NCBI RefSeq assembly: GCF_902506535.1
Contig: NZ_LR733827.1
Coordinates: 101,680-165,679 of the forward strand
Length of the DNA stretch: 64,000 nucleotides
Source of the DNA: Pseudomonas sp. 8Z
GTDB lineage: Bacteria > Pseudomonadota > Gammaproteobacteria > Pseudomonadales > Pseudomonadaceae
Direction of reading: 5' to 3'
A model generated the notes under the pieces. That model searched no databases. It was given only the letters and a program-made list of their open reading frames with translations, and was not told where the DNA came from. Positions 28,296 to 37,755 of the stretch are shown here, piece by piece. Each line of letters starts with the position of its first letter. Positions within the stretch are counted from its first letter, which is position 1. Position numbers and translations under genes: made by a program.

Positions 28296-28507
28296 GTTGG
28301 GTATCTCCTGTGGAAGCGGAAGGTTCCCGCTTGATGACTCAGACAGTATCCGTTCAGCTTCGTTAGCCGTGGCAGTGTAAGTCTTGGGTAAAGGTGCGCT
28401 ATGTACAGGATTGGCACTGCAGTGCTCGGGTAAGGGAATTTTGCGCTTTACTGGGTATCAGAACGATGCTGCCTATTGGCGGTATCGAAGCTGCAGGGAT
28501 TGGCGCG

Positions 28508-29260
28508 ATGCGTTCAGAGCGAAACAGGACACCCCTATCCGCACGCTGGCAGCGACTGCTACCGGTGCTGATATTGCTGTGGCTGCTTGCCGGTTGCAGT
28601 GGCCGCCTGGATAACGATTCGATCATCAACACGCGTAACCCGGTTCAAGCAGGCGAACTGCTGCAGACCGATGTTGACCGCATGGCGACGTTGGCCATGC
28701 GCAACAATCTCAACAGCCTGTATCGTCTGATGCACAAGCTTTACCAGCGTAACCCGCGCGAGTGGCGTAAGAATGCCCAGATCGACAGCGTGGGTATCGA
28801 GCGACAGATTCAGTACGCAATCGAGCACAACCAAGACTGGCCGACCCTCGGCGGGCGGCGTGACGTGGCCGCACTGGATTACGCCCTGAGCCCGGCATTT
28901 CATGGTGATCGCGTCGCCGCTTTTACCTACGCCATCGGCAGCATGTTGGTGACGGCGCACGGTGGGCATACCGAGTTCTACCTGACCGACAGCTTCAATG
29001 CGCAGTTCATTTACAACGCCGCGCGTAATCTGGAGAAGGCTGCCTGGATGCTGGGCCAGCGTCGTGACGCCAGTGGCCAGCCCTTGCTGCTGTCCAACGA
29101 AGTGTCCGAACGAACCAGCAACCTCAGCTACGCCGTGGAGTTCGGCAAGATGGTTGCGCGCCTCGATCTGCTCACTCACGTGCTGGAAGAGCGCTACCGG
29201 CGTATGGGCGCCAATTATGCGCAGAGTCTGTTTCTGCTGAATTTCCTGCCGGTGCAGTAG
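28508..29260 (+). CDS. Conserved hypothetical lipoprotein
   Basis: The 250-residue protein starts with a basic N-region and a lipobox LLAGC (MRSERNRTPLSARWQRLLPV then LILLWLLAGC). The rest is helical, with a notable FTYAIGSMLVTAHGGHTEFY and FNAQFIYNAARNLEKAAWML. I do not recognise a characterised family. The frame is open upstream to 28394; I prefer ATG 28508 because it gives a compact signal peptide. It is probably tethered to a membrane facing the periplasm. Confidence 0.75.
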   Translation: MRSERNRTPLSARWQRLLPVLILLWLLAGCSGRLDNDSIINTRNPVQAGELLQTDVDRMATLAMRNNLNSLYRLMHKLYQRNPREWRKNAQIDSVGIERQIQYAIEHNQDWPTLGGRRDVAALDYALSPAFHGDRVAAFTYAIGSMLVTAHGGHTEFYLTDSFNAQFIYNAARNLEKAAWMLGQRRDASGQPLLLSNEVSERTSNLSYAVEFGKMVARLDLLTHVLEERYRRMGANYAQSLFLLNFLPVQ

Positions 29261-29303
29261 ATATCCCGAAGGGAAGCGCCGCAGACGCGGCGCTTGCGTG
29301 AGG

Positions 29304-29645
29304 TCAGACCTTGCGGACGAACTCGGACTTGAGTTTCATCGCGCCGATACCGTCGATCTTGCAGTCGATATCGTGGTCGCCGTCGACCAGGCGGATGTTC
29401 TTGACCTTGGTGCCAACCTTGACCACCAGCGAGGAGCCCTTGACCTTCAGATCCTTGATCACGGTGATGGTGTCGCCGTCCTGCAGCAGGTTGCCGACCG
29501 AGTCCTTGATCACGCGCGTGTCATCATCGCTTGCGCCGGCTTCACCAGCCTTCCACTCGTGAGCGCATTCCGGGCAAACCAGTTGCTCGCCATCTTCGTA
29601 GGTGTATTCGGAGTTGCATTTGGGGCAGGGTGGCAAGGTGCTCAA
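29304..29645 (-). CDS. yjdM: Zinc ribbon domain protein YjdM (PhnA family)
   Basis: The 113-residue protein has an N-terminal zinc ribbon ([20 protein letters not shown] with second pair CPEC) and an SH3-like C-terminal domain ([37 protein letters not shown]). This is the YjdM/PhnA family, once linked to phosphonoacetate hydrolase but now considered of unknown function. A TATACT -10-like hexamer lies upstream on the minus strand. Confidence 0.93.
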   Translation of the reverse strand: MSTLPPCPKCNSEYTYEDGEQLVCPECAHEWKAGEAGASDDDTRVIKDSVGNLLQDGDTITVIKDLKVKGSSLVVKVGTKVKNIRLVDGDHDIDCKIDGIGAMKLKSEFVRKV

Positions 29646-29787
29646 GGGGGATCCTCGGTGATGGTTAGAAACCGCATAGTATATAGGGGTTTACCCTTGG
29701 CTGTCCGCTCAAGGTTAAGGGCTGCATGGCGAGGTTTTGACGGTTATCAGGCAGTCATGCTGGCGTAGGGCAAAGATGCGTCTGTCG

Positions 29788-30261
29788 TCAGTATGGATTG
29801 ACCTGCTCCGGCCAGGTCAGGGTGCCGCTGTCGCGAAAGCGGTGCGTGCCGAACAGGCCGCCAGCCAGCTTGCCCTGGATTGTGTAGGGCAGGCCCTGGC
29901 CCGGTTGGTAGTTCGCCGCGCCCCAGGCCTGACGCACGGCGGAAAATGCCGAAATGCTCAGCGGCACGGTGATTAGCGTTTCGCCAAAACGTGCAATGCT
30001 GCCTTGCTGGTCGCTCACGCCACTGGCCAGTGGCTGGCCGTTGATATCCAGATCCAGCGCCACACCGTTGAACTCTACGGCCTGGTCATTGGGGTTTTGC
30101 ACGCGCAGTTTTACCGCGAAGCGCATCTCCAGTTCCTGGCCGGGCAAGGGCTCCAGCCCGACGAGATCGACGCGCAGTGGATCCTGGTTGGTCAGGCTGG
30201 CGCAGCCTGTAATGCCGAGGGCCAGTAGCGTGATCAGGGTAAGGCGCAGCAGATGAGGCAC
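29788..30261 (-). CDS. LEA type 2 family lipoprotein
   Basis: The protein has a lipoprotein signal (LLRLTLITLLALGITGCAS) followed by one LEA14/WHy domain, seen in LVGLEPLPGQELEMRFAVKL and NPNDQAVEFNGVALDLDING. These are periplasmic or membrane-anchored proteins linked to desiccation or envelope stress. I chose GTG 30259-30261, which has AGGTGA upstream and gives a 22-residue signal. A GTG at 30319-30321, overlapping the EamA stop, would add a 20-residue leader and is a real alternative. Confidence 0.82.
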   Translation of the reverse strand: MPHLLRLTLITLLALGITGCASLTNQDPLRVDLVGLEPLPGQELEMRFAVKLRVQNPNDQAVEFNGVALDLDINGQPLASGVSDQQGSIARFGETLITVPLSISAFSAVRQAWGAANYQPGQGLPYTIQGKLAGGLFGTHRFRDSGTLTWPEQVNPY

Positions 30262-30317
30262 GGAAGTCACCTGTCGATAAGGGGTCAGCACAGCAGACCG
30301 CTGTATTGGCTTTTTGC

Positions 30318-31166
30318 TCACTTTTTCACGTGTGGCTGACGGCTACTGAGCACCAGCGCAATGCCACCGAGCACGGCAACCGCGCTAAGCAGCAGGCGCA
30401 GGCTCAGTGTTTCATCCAGCACCAAGCTGCCAGCCAGTGCCGCGAGAATGGGCACGCTGAGCTGAACCGTAGCGGCTTGGCTGGCGCGTAGGCTCGGTAA
30501 GGCGCTGTACCAGATGGCGTAACCGATACCCGAGGTGAGCGCGCCAGAAAGCAGGGCATAGAACAGGCCCGGCACATCCCATTGCAACTGCGCGAAAAAG
30601 GGCAGAACCAGCAGCAGGCCCAGCGGGGTCGCGCGCAGAAAGTTGCCGGCGGTTACCGCCAGTGGGTCCCCCTGGCCGCGACCGAGCAGTGAGTAGGCGC
30701 CCCAGGCTATGCCAGCTAACAGCATCAGCAGAGCAGGGGGCAATGGCGGCGCACTGGCGCCTGGCAATAGCAGAGCCATAAGTCCGGCGCAGGCCATCAC
30801 TGTGCCGATACTGGCCAAGGCCGGTAGGCGCTCCCCGTGGCAGAGGCCCCAAAGCAGCATGCTCAATTGCACAGCGCCGAACAGCAGTAGGGCGCCAATA
30901 CCGGTATCCAGGTGCAAGTAGGCGAAGGAGAACGCCGCTGCGTAGACAAATAGTGCTAGAGCGCCGGGCCAGTTGCCGGCCATGGGGCGTGCGCCGCTGC
31001 GCAGGCGTAACAGCAAGGCCAGCATCAGCGCCCCTGCGGTTAGGCGCATGGCAGTAAAGCTGGCGGCATCGATCTCGGTTTCACGCAGTGCCAGGCGGCA
31101 GAGCAGGGAGTTGCCCGCGAATGCCAGCATGGCGAGTGCGGTCAATAACAGTGTGCGAGCAGGCAT
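30318..31166 (-). CDS. EamA/DMT family inner-membrane transporter
   Basis: The 282-residue protein has ten hydrophobic segments in two repeats (for example LLLTALAMLAFAGNSLLCRL at the start, ALALFVYAAAFSFAYLHL, LLSAVAVLGGIALVLSS near the end), as in drug/metabolite exporters of the EamA family. Substrate cannot be read from sequence. It is directly upstream of the LEA2 lipoprotein gene and probably co-transcribed. Confidence 0.9.
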   Translation of the reverse strand: MPARTLLLTALAMLAFAGNSLLCRLALRETEIDAASFTAMRLTAGALMLALLLRLRSGARPMAGNWPGALALFVYAAAFSFAYLHLDTGIGALLLFGAVQLSMLLWGLCHGERLPALASIGTVMACAGLMALLLPGASAPPLPPALLMLLAGIAWGAYSLLGRGQGDPLAVTAGNFLRATPLGLLLVLPFFAQLQWDVPGLFYALLSGALTSGIGYAIWYSALPSLRASQAATVQLSVPILAALAGSLVLDETLSLRLLLSAVAVLGGIALVLSSRQPHVKK

Positions 31167-31269
31167 CGTCCATCCTCGATAAAAGTCTGGGATAGCCGAG
31201 AGCTAAGCACGTTAGATGGGGCGGTGGCATCGGCCGAAGGTCGCAATTTTCGGCGACCTGGGTTAGGCG

Positions 31270-31293
31270 CGCGCCGCTGTGAAGAGCGGCGCG
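31270..31293 (-). terminator. Hairpin after the Tsx-like porin gene
   Basis: CGCGCCGCT (31270-31278) pairs with AGCGGCGCG (31285-31293) around a 6-nt loop, 8 bases beyond the porin stop. No T-run follows on the minus strand, so it may be a processing or pause site rather than a true terminator. Confidence 0.4.
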
Positions 31294-31300
31294 GCGGGGA

Positions 31301-32104
31301 TCAGAAGTGCACTTTGACCAGCAGGCTGGCGGTGTTCTGGTCGGTCGGGCCTACGAATTCGCTGACGGCGCCGCCATCCTTGATGCCGTACTTGTTCTTC
31401 CAATAATCGTATTCGATGCCGACGTAGAGCTGTTTCTCGCCCCACTTCAGCGCCTTGCCCAGGTCGTACTTGATCTGCGGGTTGAAGTGCAGGTTGGCCT
31501 GGTATTCGCCGCGGCGGTTCTCGTCGTTATCGACGACCCAGTCCATGAAACCGTCGATAACAATGTCCGACTCGCCCACAGGCAGGGTGTAGCTCCATAC
31601 CGGGGTGATCTGCCAGACGTTCTTGCCTGGGCGGCTGCTGCCTGGCTTGCGCAGGTAGGTGTTGAGCTGGAAGTAGTCGAAACCGGGGATGTCCAGGTCG
31701 ACTGCCGGGCCGATCAGGAATGCATCGACGTCTTTCTCGCCGAACTCGTAGGTGGCGGAGATCAGTACGTCTTTGATCGGTCCGAAGGACAGGTCAGCAC
31801 CGGTGATTTTGCCGAACGACAGACGTGGGCTGAATTCGCCGTAGTAAGTGTGGCCATCGCCATTACCGTTTTGCGCGTCGGTGTTGAATTTGATCACGTC
31901 GGTAAAGAAGAACAGGTCACCAAAGCTCCAGCCGCTGGCGTGCTCGAAGGTGATGGTCTGTTGGATTTCCGGGTCAACCTTGAAATCGTGGCCGTAGAGG
32001 TAGGTGAGGCTATTGTTCTGCCACTGCAGTAGATCGTCAGCATTGGCCTGGGCACCCGCAAGTAGGCCGCTGGCGAGGATCAGGGTGGAAAGTTTGCGAT
32101 TCAT
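31301..32104 (-). CDS. Tsx/OmpK family nucleoside-specific channel-like outer membrane protein
   Basis: The 267-residue protein has a signal peptide (MNRKLSTLILASGLLAGAQA) and a beta-barrel body with alternating aromatics. LLQWQNNSLTYLYGHDFKVD is the Tsx/OmpK N-terminal strand, GWSFGDLFFFTDV follows, and the C-terminal strand ends LLVKVHF with the terminal Phe needed for BAM recognition. Tsx channels take up nucleosides. GGAGCT precedes the ATG. It is monocistronic, with a 434-bp gap upstream. Confidence 0.88.
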   Translation of the reverse strand: MNRKLSTLILASGLLAGAQANADDLLQWQNNSLTYLYGHDFKVDPEIQQTITFEHASGWSFGDLFFFTDVIKFNTDAQNGNGDGHTYYGEFSPRLSFGKITGADLSFGPIKDVLISATYEFGEKDVDAFLIGPAVDLDIPGFDYFQLNTYLRKPGSSRPGKNVWQITPVWSYTLPVGESDIVIDGFMDWVVDNDENRRGEYQANLHFNPQIKYDLGKALKWGEKQLYVGIEYDYWKNKYGIKDGGAVSEFVGPTDQNTASLLVKVHF

Positions 32105-32538
32105 CGGAGCTCCTGATGGGTGTCGTGCTTTATGGTTATGAACCTGTCCGTATAGTCAGGCTGGTGCTGCCAGAGCAAAAACGGCGCCAATTCTCGTTAT
32201 TGTGCAGATACGTTGCAAATCAATTAGATGCGCTTGTATTGAGAGGGGTGTTTAGCGCCTCTGATGCACTGTTTTCTGACCAATGGGACAAAAAAGGCCA
32301 TAACTTGGTGCGTGGCTATTCGGCAGGTGGTATCAGCGAGGTTTTGAGCTGTGTTTGAGCCAGGCCTTGGCGGCTGAATCACAAGGCTTCAGCGTGCCGC
32401 GTTGGTCGTGCTGCTGGGGGCGGGGCTGCGGCGAAAGTTCGAGCGCAGTGGTGCCAACGGCCTCTATTGCCGCTGCCGATATTCACGGCGCAGGGGCGCG
32501 CTGGCGCGGCTTAGCAGCAAGCGGGCGCTACCCGCTGC
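32105..32538. other. Intergenic region without a recognised gene
   Basis: The 434 bp between the Tsx-like gene and the TetR gene hold the porin promoter region in the first part, which is AT-richer than the surroundings. The second part (32350-32538) is GC-rich. Short open frames exist on the plus strand but have no family features. I see no tRNA, terminator with a T-run, or clear operator. Confidence 0.4.
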
Positions 32539-33108
32539 TCACGCTTGAACGGTTGCGACTTTTGCCAGCAGTTGCGCGCGCGTGGTCTTGAGCAGTCGGT
32601 CGGCCAGTTCTGGATCCTTGACGCTGCGTGATAACAGCAGCGCGCCGACCATTGCCGAGAGCATCTGTACGCTTTCTGCGCTGGCGTCCTCGCCTGGCAG
32701 GTGCTGCTCTATGAGCGTCAGCAGGTTGCGTATCAGTGTGTCGGTTGTCTCGCTGGCCTCGCCGCGCTGGCCTAGCTCGGCAGAGATGGTGGGCAAGGGG
32801 CAGCCAGCGCCGGGGTTGTCGCGGTGTCGGCTGGATAAGTAGCCTTTGAGCAGGCCTTGCAGCGGCGTATCTCCCTGTGTCATCCGTGCGGTGCTGCGCT
32901 CCTGCTCTGCCGCGGCATGTTGCAGCGCAGTTTCCACTAGGTCGTCCTTGGACTTGAAGTGGGCATAGAAACCGCCATGGGTCAGACCCAGCCCTTTCAT
33001 TAGCGACTGCAAGCCTGTGGCGCCCACACCGTCACGGCGAAAGCGCAGAGCGGCTTCTTCGACGATGCGTTGATGGGTCTTGGCCTTGTGGTCTTCTGAA
33101 TAGCGCAT
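32539..33108 (-). CDS. TetR/AcrR family transcriptional regulator
   Basis: The 189-residue protein has a TetR DNA-binding head (RIVEEAALRFRRDGVGATGL, then LGLTHGGFYAHFKSKDDLVE, about residues 14-62) and a C-terminal ligand domain with YLSSRHRDNPGAGCPLPTIS. It is clearly paralogous to the island TetR at 54115-54696, which shares THGGFYxHFxSKxDL and YLSxxHRDxPGxGC. It lies at the end of the unit thioesterase-thiolase-tetR and probably represses that unit and the divergent MFS gene through the site at 34885-34902. Confidence 0.9.
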   Translation of the reverse strand: MRYSEDHKAKTHQRIVEEAALRFRRDGVGATGLQSLMKGLGLTHGGFYAHFKSKDDLVETALQHAAAEQERSTARMTQGDTPLQGLLKGYLSSRHRDNPGAGCPLPTISAELGQRGEASETTDTLIRNLLTLIEQHLPGEDASAESVQMLSAMVGALLLSRSVKDPELADRLLKTTRAQLLAKVATVQA

Positions 33109-33156
33109 GGCGATCCTCGTCTTTCAAATGCAGCCGGTCATGTTACACAGGGGCGC

Positions 33157-34293
33157 TCATATATCGGCAGCTTCGAGCAAGGTCGCTACACCCTGGCCGC
33201 CAGCGATGCACTGGGTGGCGATGGCGTAGCGCCCACCGGTACGGCGTAGCAGGCTGGCTGCTTTGCCGGTGATGCGGGCACCCGTTGCCCCGAGTGGATG
33301 GCCGAGCGCCATGGCGCCGCCGTCGAGATTGACCTTGGCCATGTCCAGCCCCAACTCCTGAACGCATGCCAGTGATTGGCTGGCGAAGGCTTCGTTGATC
33401 TCCACCAGATCGATGTCATCGATCGACAGGCCGGCGCGTTGCAGGACTTTGCGCGTTGCCGCCACCGGCCCCATGCCCATGATTTCTGGCGCGCAGCCTG
33501 CTACAGCGACTGCTTTTATCCGCGCCAGCACGCTCAGGCCATGCTCGCGGGCGAAGGTCTCAGTGCAGACCAATACAGCGGCGGCGCCATCGGTCAGGGG
33601 GGACGAGGTGGCGGCCGTGACGCTGCCGCCGAAGGCGGGCTTGAGTTGCGCCAGAGCTTCCAGGCTAGTGCCTGGGCGTAGGCAGCCATCCTGCTCGACC
33701 AGGCCTTGCGGTGTGTCGATGCTCAGCAGTTCATCGTTGAATAGGCCCAGCTCGCGGGCGCGTACGGCCTTGGCGTGAGACTCGACTGCCATGGCCTCCT
33801 GATCTTCGCGGCTGATGGCGTAGCGCCGTGCCACTTCCTCGGCCGTGTGCCCCATGGCCATGTACACCTGCGGATACTGACTCAGTAGCGTTGGGTTGGG
33901 CGATATGTTGAAGCCGCCCATGGGTACGCGGGTCATGGACTCCACGCCTGCGCACAGAAACGCCTCGCCCGCGCCAATGGCAATCTGCCCGACGGCGTAA
34001 TGTACGGCGCTCATCGACGAGCCGCAGAAGCGGTTCAGCGTGGCGCCGCCGAGGGTTTGCGGGAAACCTGCACGGAAACTGGCGATGCGGGCGATGTTCA
34101 TACCCTGTTCCGCTTCTGGGTAGGCGCAGCCCATGATCACGTCTTCGAGCGTTGCCGGGTCGAGTTGGAGTTTATCGACCAGGCCACGCAGCACCTGGGC
34201 GGCGAGGTCGTCCGGGCGCAGATCGATCAGGGCGCCCTTGCGTGCGAAGTGGAAGGGGGAGCGGGCGTAACCGGCAATCACGGCGAGAGTCAT
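33157..34293 (-). CDS. Acetyl-CoA acyltransferase (thiolase)
   Basis: The 378-residue thiolase-fold enzyme has the nucleophile Cys90 in NRFCGSSMSAVHYA, the His of NEAFASQS, GGAMALGHPLGATGAR, and the second catalytic cysteine in CIAGGQGVA. It catalyses either thiolytic cleavage of 3-ketoacyl-CoA or condensation. It is 11 bp after a hotdog thioesterase and upstream of a TetR gene. The set looks like a small inducible acyl-CoA degradation unit rather than the main fadBA system. Confidence 0.93.
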   Translation of the reverse strand: MTLAVIAGYARSPFHFARKGALIDLRPDDLAAQVLRGLVDKLQLDPATLEDVIMGCAYPEAEQGMNIARIASFRAGFPQTLGGATLNRFCGSSMSAVHYAVGQIAIGAGEAFLCAGVESMTRVPMGGFNISPNPTLLSQYPQVYMAMGHTAEEVARRYAISREDQEAMAVESHAKAVRARELGLFNDELLSIDTPQGLVEQDGCLRPGTSLEALAQLKPAFGGSVTAATSSPLTDGAAAVLVCTETFAREHGLSVLARIKAVAVAGCAPEIMGMGPVAATRKVLQRAGLSIDDIDLVEINEAFASQSLACVQELGLDMAKVNLDGGAMALGHPLGATGARITGKAASLLRRTGGRYAIATQCIAGGQGVATLLEAADI

Positions 34294-34304
34294 GGCGAAC
34301 TCCT

Positions 34305-34844
34305 TCAGGACTTCATGTCGAGGATCAGGCAGGTCGTGGAGGCGACGGCGTAGAGACGCTCATCGACATCGTAGAGGCGACCTTCCGCCAGGGCGGTGGA
34401 ACGGCCCAGGTGAATGATGCGGCCCTCGGCCCGCACGGGGCCGGCTTCGCTGCGCAGGGCGCGGATGTAGCTCACGCGCAGGTCGGAGGTGGTGTAGCCC
34501 TGGCCAGGCTTGAGTTGGGTGTGCACGGCGCAGCCCATGCAGGAGTCGAGCAACGTGGCGATGTAGCCGCCGTGCACACTGCCCAGTGGGTTGTAGTGGC
34601 GCTTGTCCGGTGTGCCCTGAAAGATGAACAGTCCGCTGGCCCAGTGCACCGGGGTGAAATCGAGCACCGCGTTGATCGGCGGCGAGGGGAGCTCACCTTG
34701 GCCAATGCCGTCGAAGAAGTCCATCGGCGTCATGGCCGCCACTTGCGCCAGAGTGAGGGTGCCAGGCGCGGCGAGTTTGCTGCGTACGGCCTGCTCTTCG
34801 GCGATCCAGGTGGCGAGTCGGGTGTCTCGTGATTGATCGGTCAT
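34305..34844 (-). CDS. PaaI family hotdog-fold thioesterase
   Basis: The 179-residue protein has the hotdog helix and signature PLGSVHGGYIATLLDSCMGC with HGG, preceded by a long N-terminal extension. YTTSDLRVSYIRAL and AEGRIIHLGRSTALAEGRLY follow. Such enzymes hydrolyse acyl-CoA thioesters. I chose MTDQSRD (34842-34844) because the upstream in-frame extension would cover the operator region. It heads the unit thioesterase-thiolase-tetR. Confidence 0.88.
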   Translation of the reverse strand: MTDQSRDTRLATWIAEEQAVRSKLAAPGTLTLAQVAAMTPMDFFDGIGQGELPSPPINAVLDFTPVHWASGLFIFQGTPDKRHYNPLGSVHGGYIATLLDSCMGCAVHTQLKPGQGYTTSDLRVSYIRALRSEAGPVRAEGRIIHLGRSTALAEGRLYDVDERLYAVASTTCLILDMKS

Positions 34845-34860
34845 TGCGGCTCCAAATAAT

Positions 34861-34902
34861 ATGATGGACGACATTTAATGTTTCATATTATGGTCGAAAT
34901 AT
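34861..34902. promoter_or_regulatory. Probable TetR operator between the thioesterase and MFS genes
   Basis: ATATTATGGTCGAAATAT (34885-34902) is an interrupted palindrome around TGGTCG. A weaker copy ATGATGGACGACAT is at 34861-34874, 26 bp away, and shares 11 of 14 positions. The same core occurs as an 18-of-18 paired palindrome at 54737-54760 before the paralogous TetR gene. The location in a 94-bp divergent gap fits control of both directions. Confidence 0.6.
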
Positions 34903-34938
34903 AAATGGCCGCCAGTCACTGTCCTGTGGAGCTTTGCC

Positions 34939-36138
34939 ATGCAGCCTTCCCGTACTCTGCTGATCATCCTGATGCTTCTCACGGCGCTGGGGGAGACGTC
35001 CACGCAGTTGCTTATTCCCGCGCTGGGCGAGCTGGAGCGCGGGCTCAACGCTGCGCCTGGCAGCAGTTTGCTGGCGCTGTCACTGTTCGTCGGTGCTTTT
35101 GGTCTTGGCCAGTTGCTGCTGGGGCCGCTGTCGGATCGCCTGGGGCGTCGCCCGATTCTGTTGGTCGGCTTGAGCCTCTATGTGCTGGCGACTCTGGGCA
35201 TGCTGCTGGCGCCGAATATCGATGTGCTGATCGGCATGCGCGTACTGCAAGGGCTTGGCGCCTGCGCCGCGCTGGTGCTGGCGCGTGCCACCGTGCGTGA
35301 TGTGTGGCAGGAACGGGCCGGGCCTGTACTGGCGCTGACGGTGCTCGGTATGTTCGCGGCTATTGTTCTGTCGCCGGTAGTGGGCGGTCTGCTGACGCAG
35401 TACGGCGGCTGGCATGGGCCGCTATTGGCCACGCTGGTGCTGGGCAGTCTGGCGTTGCTGGCGACCTTGACCGGCTACCGTGAGAGTCATCTGCAGCGCG
35501 ACCCACAGGCTGGGCGGCTCAAGGGGTTGCTCGCCAATTATCTGCAGGTGCTACCCAGTTGCCGCGCGCTGGCGCTGACCATCGCCTGTACCTACGGTGC
35601 GATGTTCGTCGTGGTGGCCGGTTCGTCATCGGTGTATATCGGTTTGTTGGGGTTGAGTGCGGCGCAGTATGGGCTGACCTTCGGCTTGATCGTTTCCGGC
35701 CTGCTCGGTGGTGCGTGGTTCACCTTGCGTAATGTGCAGCGCCTGGGGCCGCAGCGGGTGGTCGGCATTGGCGTGGCGCTGGTGCTGGCAGGCTCACTGC
35801 TGACCTCGGCGGTCTATCTGCTGTTCGGTCTGTCGCTGCTGGGGCTGTCGCTACCGCAGGTGCTGGTGACGCTGGGCGGCGGCATGTTGCTGCCTGCGGC
35901 TGTGGCCGGTGCGGTGATTCCCAACCCGCAGCGTGCTGGCCTGGCGGCGGGGTTGATGGGCTTCTCGCAGATGGCTGGCGCGACCTTGGCTGGCCTGCTT
36001 CTGAGCGCGCTGCAAGATGGCTCGGCTTGGCCTATGGTTGGCTTGAATGCGCTGTTCGCCGTGCTGGCATTTCTTTTGTTCCACCTCTTGCGAGTGCGCC
36101 CGGCCGCTACGGCTGCGCTTGCCAGCAAGCTTCCCTGA
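34939..36138 (+). CDS. MFS transporter of the Bcr/CflA drug-resistance type
   Basis: The 399-residue protein has twelve hydrophobic segments. The Bcr/CflA hallmarks are LIPALGELERGLNAAPGS, the motif A loop GPLSDRLGRRPILLVGL between helices 2 and 3, and MRVLQGLGACAALVLARAT. It probably exports hydrophobic or phenolic compounds. It faces the TetR-linked thioesterase/thiolase unit across a shared operator region, and lpd follows 14 bp downstream. Confidence 0.92.
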   Translation: MQPSRTLLIILMLLTALGETSTQLLIPALGELERGLNAAPGSSLLALSLFVGAFGLGQLLLGPLSDRLGRRPILLVGLSLYVLATLGMLLAPNIDVLIGMRVLQGLGACAALVLARATVRDVWQERAGPVLALTVLGMFAAIVLSPVVGGLLTQYGGWHGPLLATLVLGSLALLATLTGYRESHLQRDPQAGRLKGLLANYLQVLPSCRALALTIACTYGAMFVVVAGSSSVYIGLLGLSAAQYGLTFGLIVSGLLGGAWFTLRNVQRLGPQRVVGIGVALVLAGSLLTSAVYLLFGLSLLGLSLPQVLVTLGGGMLLPAAVAGAVIPNPQRAGLAAGLMGFSQMAGATLAGLLLSALQDGSAWPMVGLNALFAVLAFLLFHLLRVRPAATAALASKLP

Positions 36139-36152
36139 TCTGAGGACAAGCG

Positions 36153-37553
<1,401 letters not shown>

Positions 37554-37755
37554 GCGAATAGGCGGGAAAGCGGGCGGGGCGGTTAGCCCCGCGCGATGCG
37601 CTGGCCGGGTAGGCTGGCGCAGACCCGAAGGTCGGAAGGAAAAAGCACGACGCCGGGCGGGTAGCCCCTGCAGGCAGTTGCGTCATGTGGCTGCAGCATG
37701 CCGTGGCAAGCTTTCAGGCAGCTTCCACGGCATGACTTATCGATGACCCTGGCGC
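37554..37755. other. Structured intergenic region between lpd and putA
   Basis: GCGGGGCGGTTAGCCCCGC (about 37576-37594) forms one hairpin. CATGCCGTGG (37697-37706) with CCACGGCATG (37725-37734), extended by AAGCT/AGCTT, forms a second long stem between the convergent genes and may act as terminator for either. The middle (37600-37690) is GC-rich with small hairpins such as GACCCGAAGGTC. I recognise no known RNA family. Confidence 0.5.
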
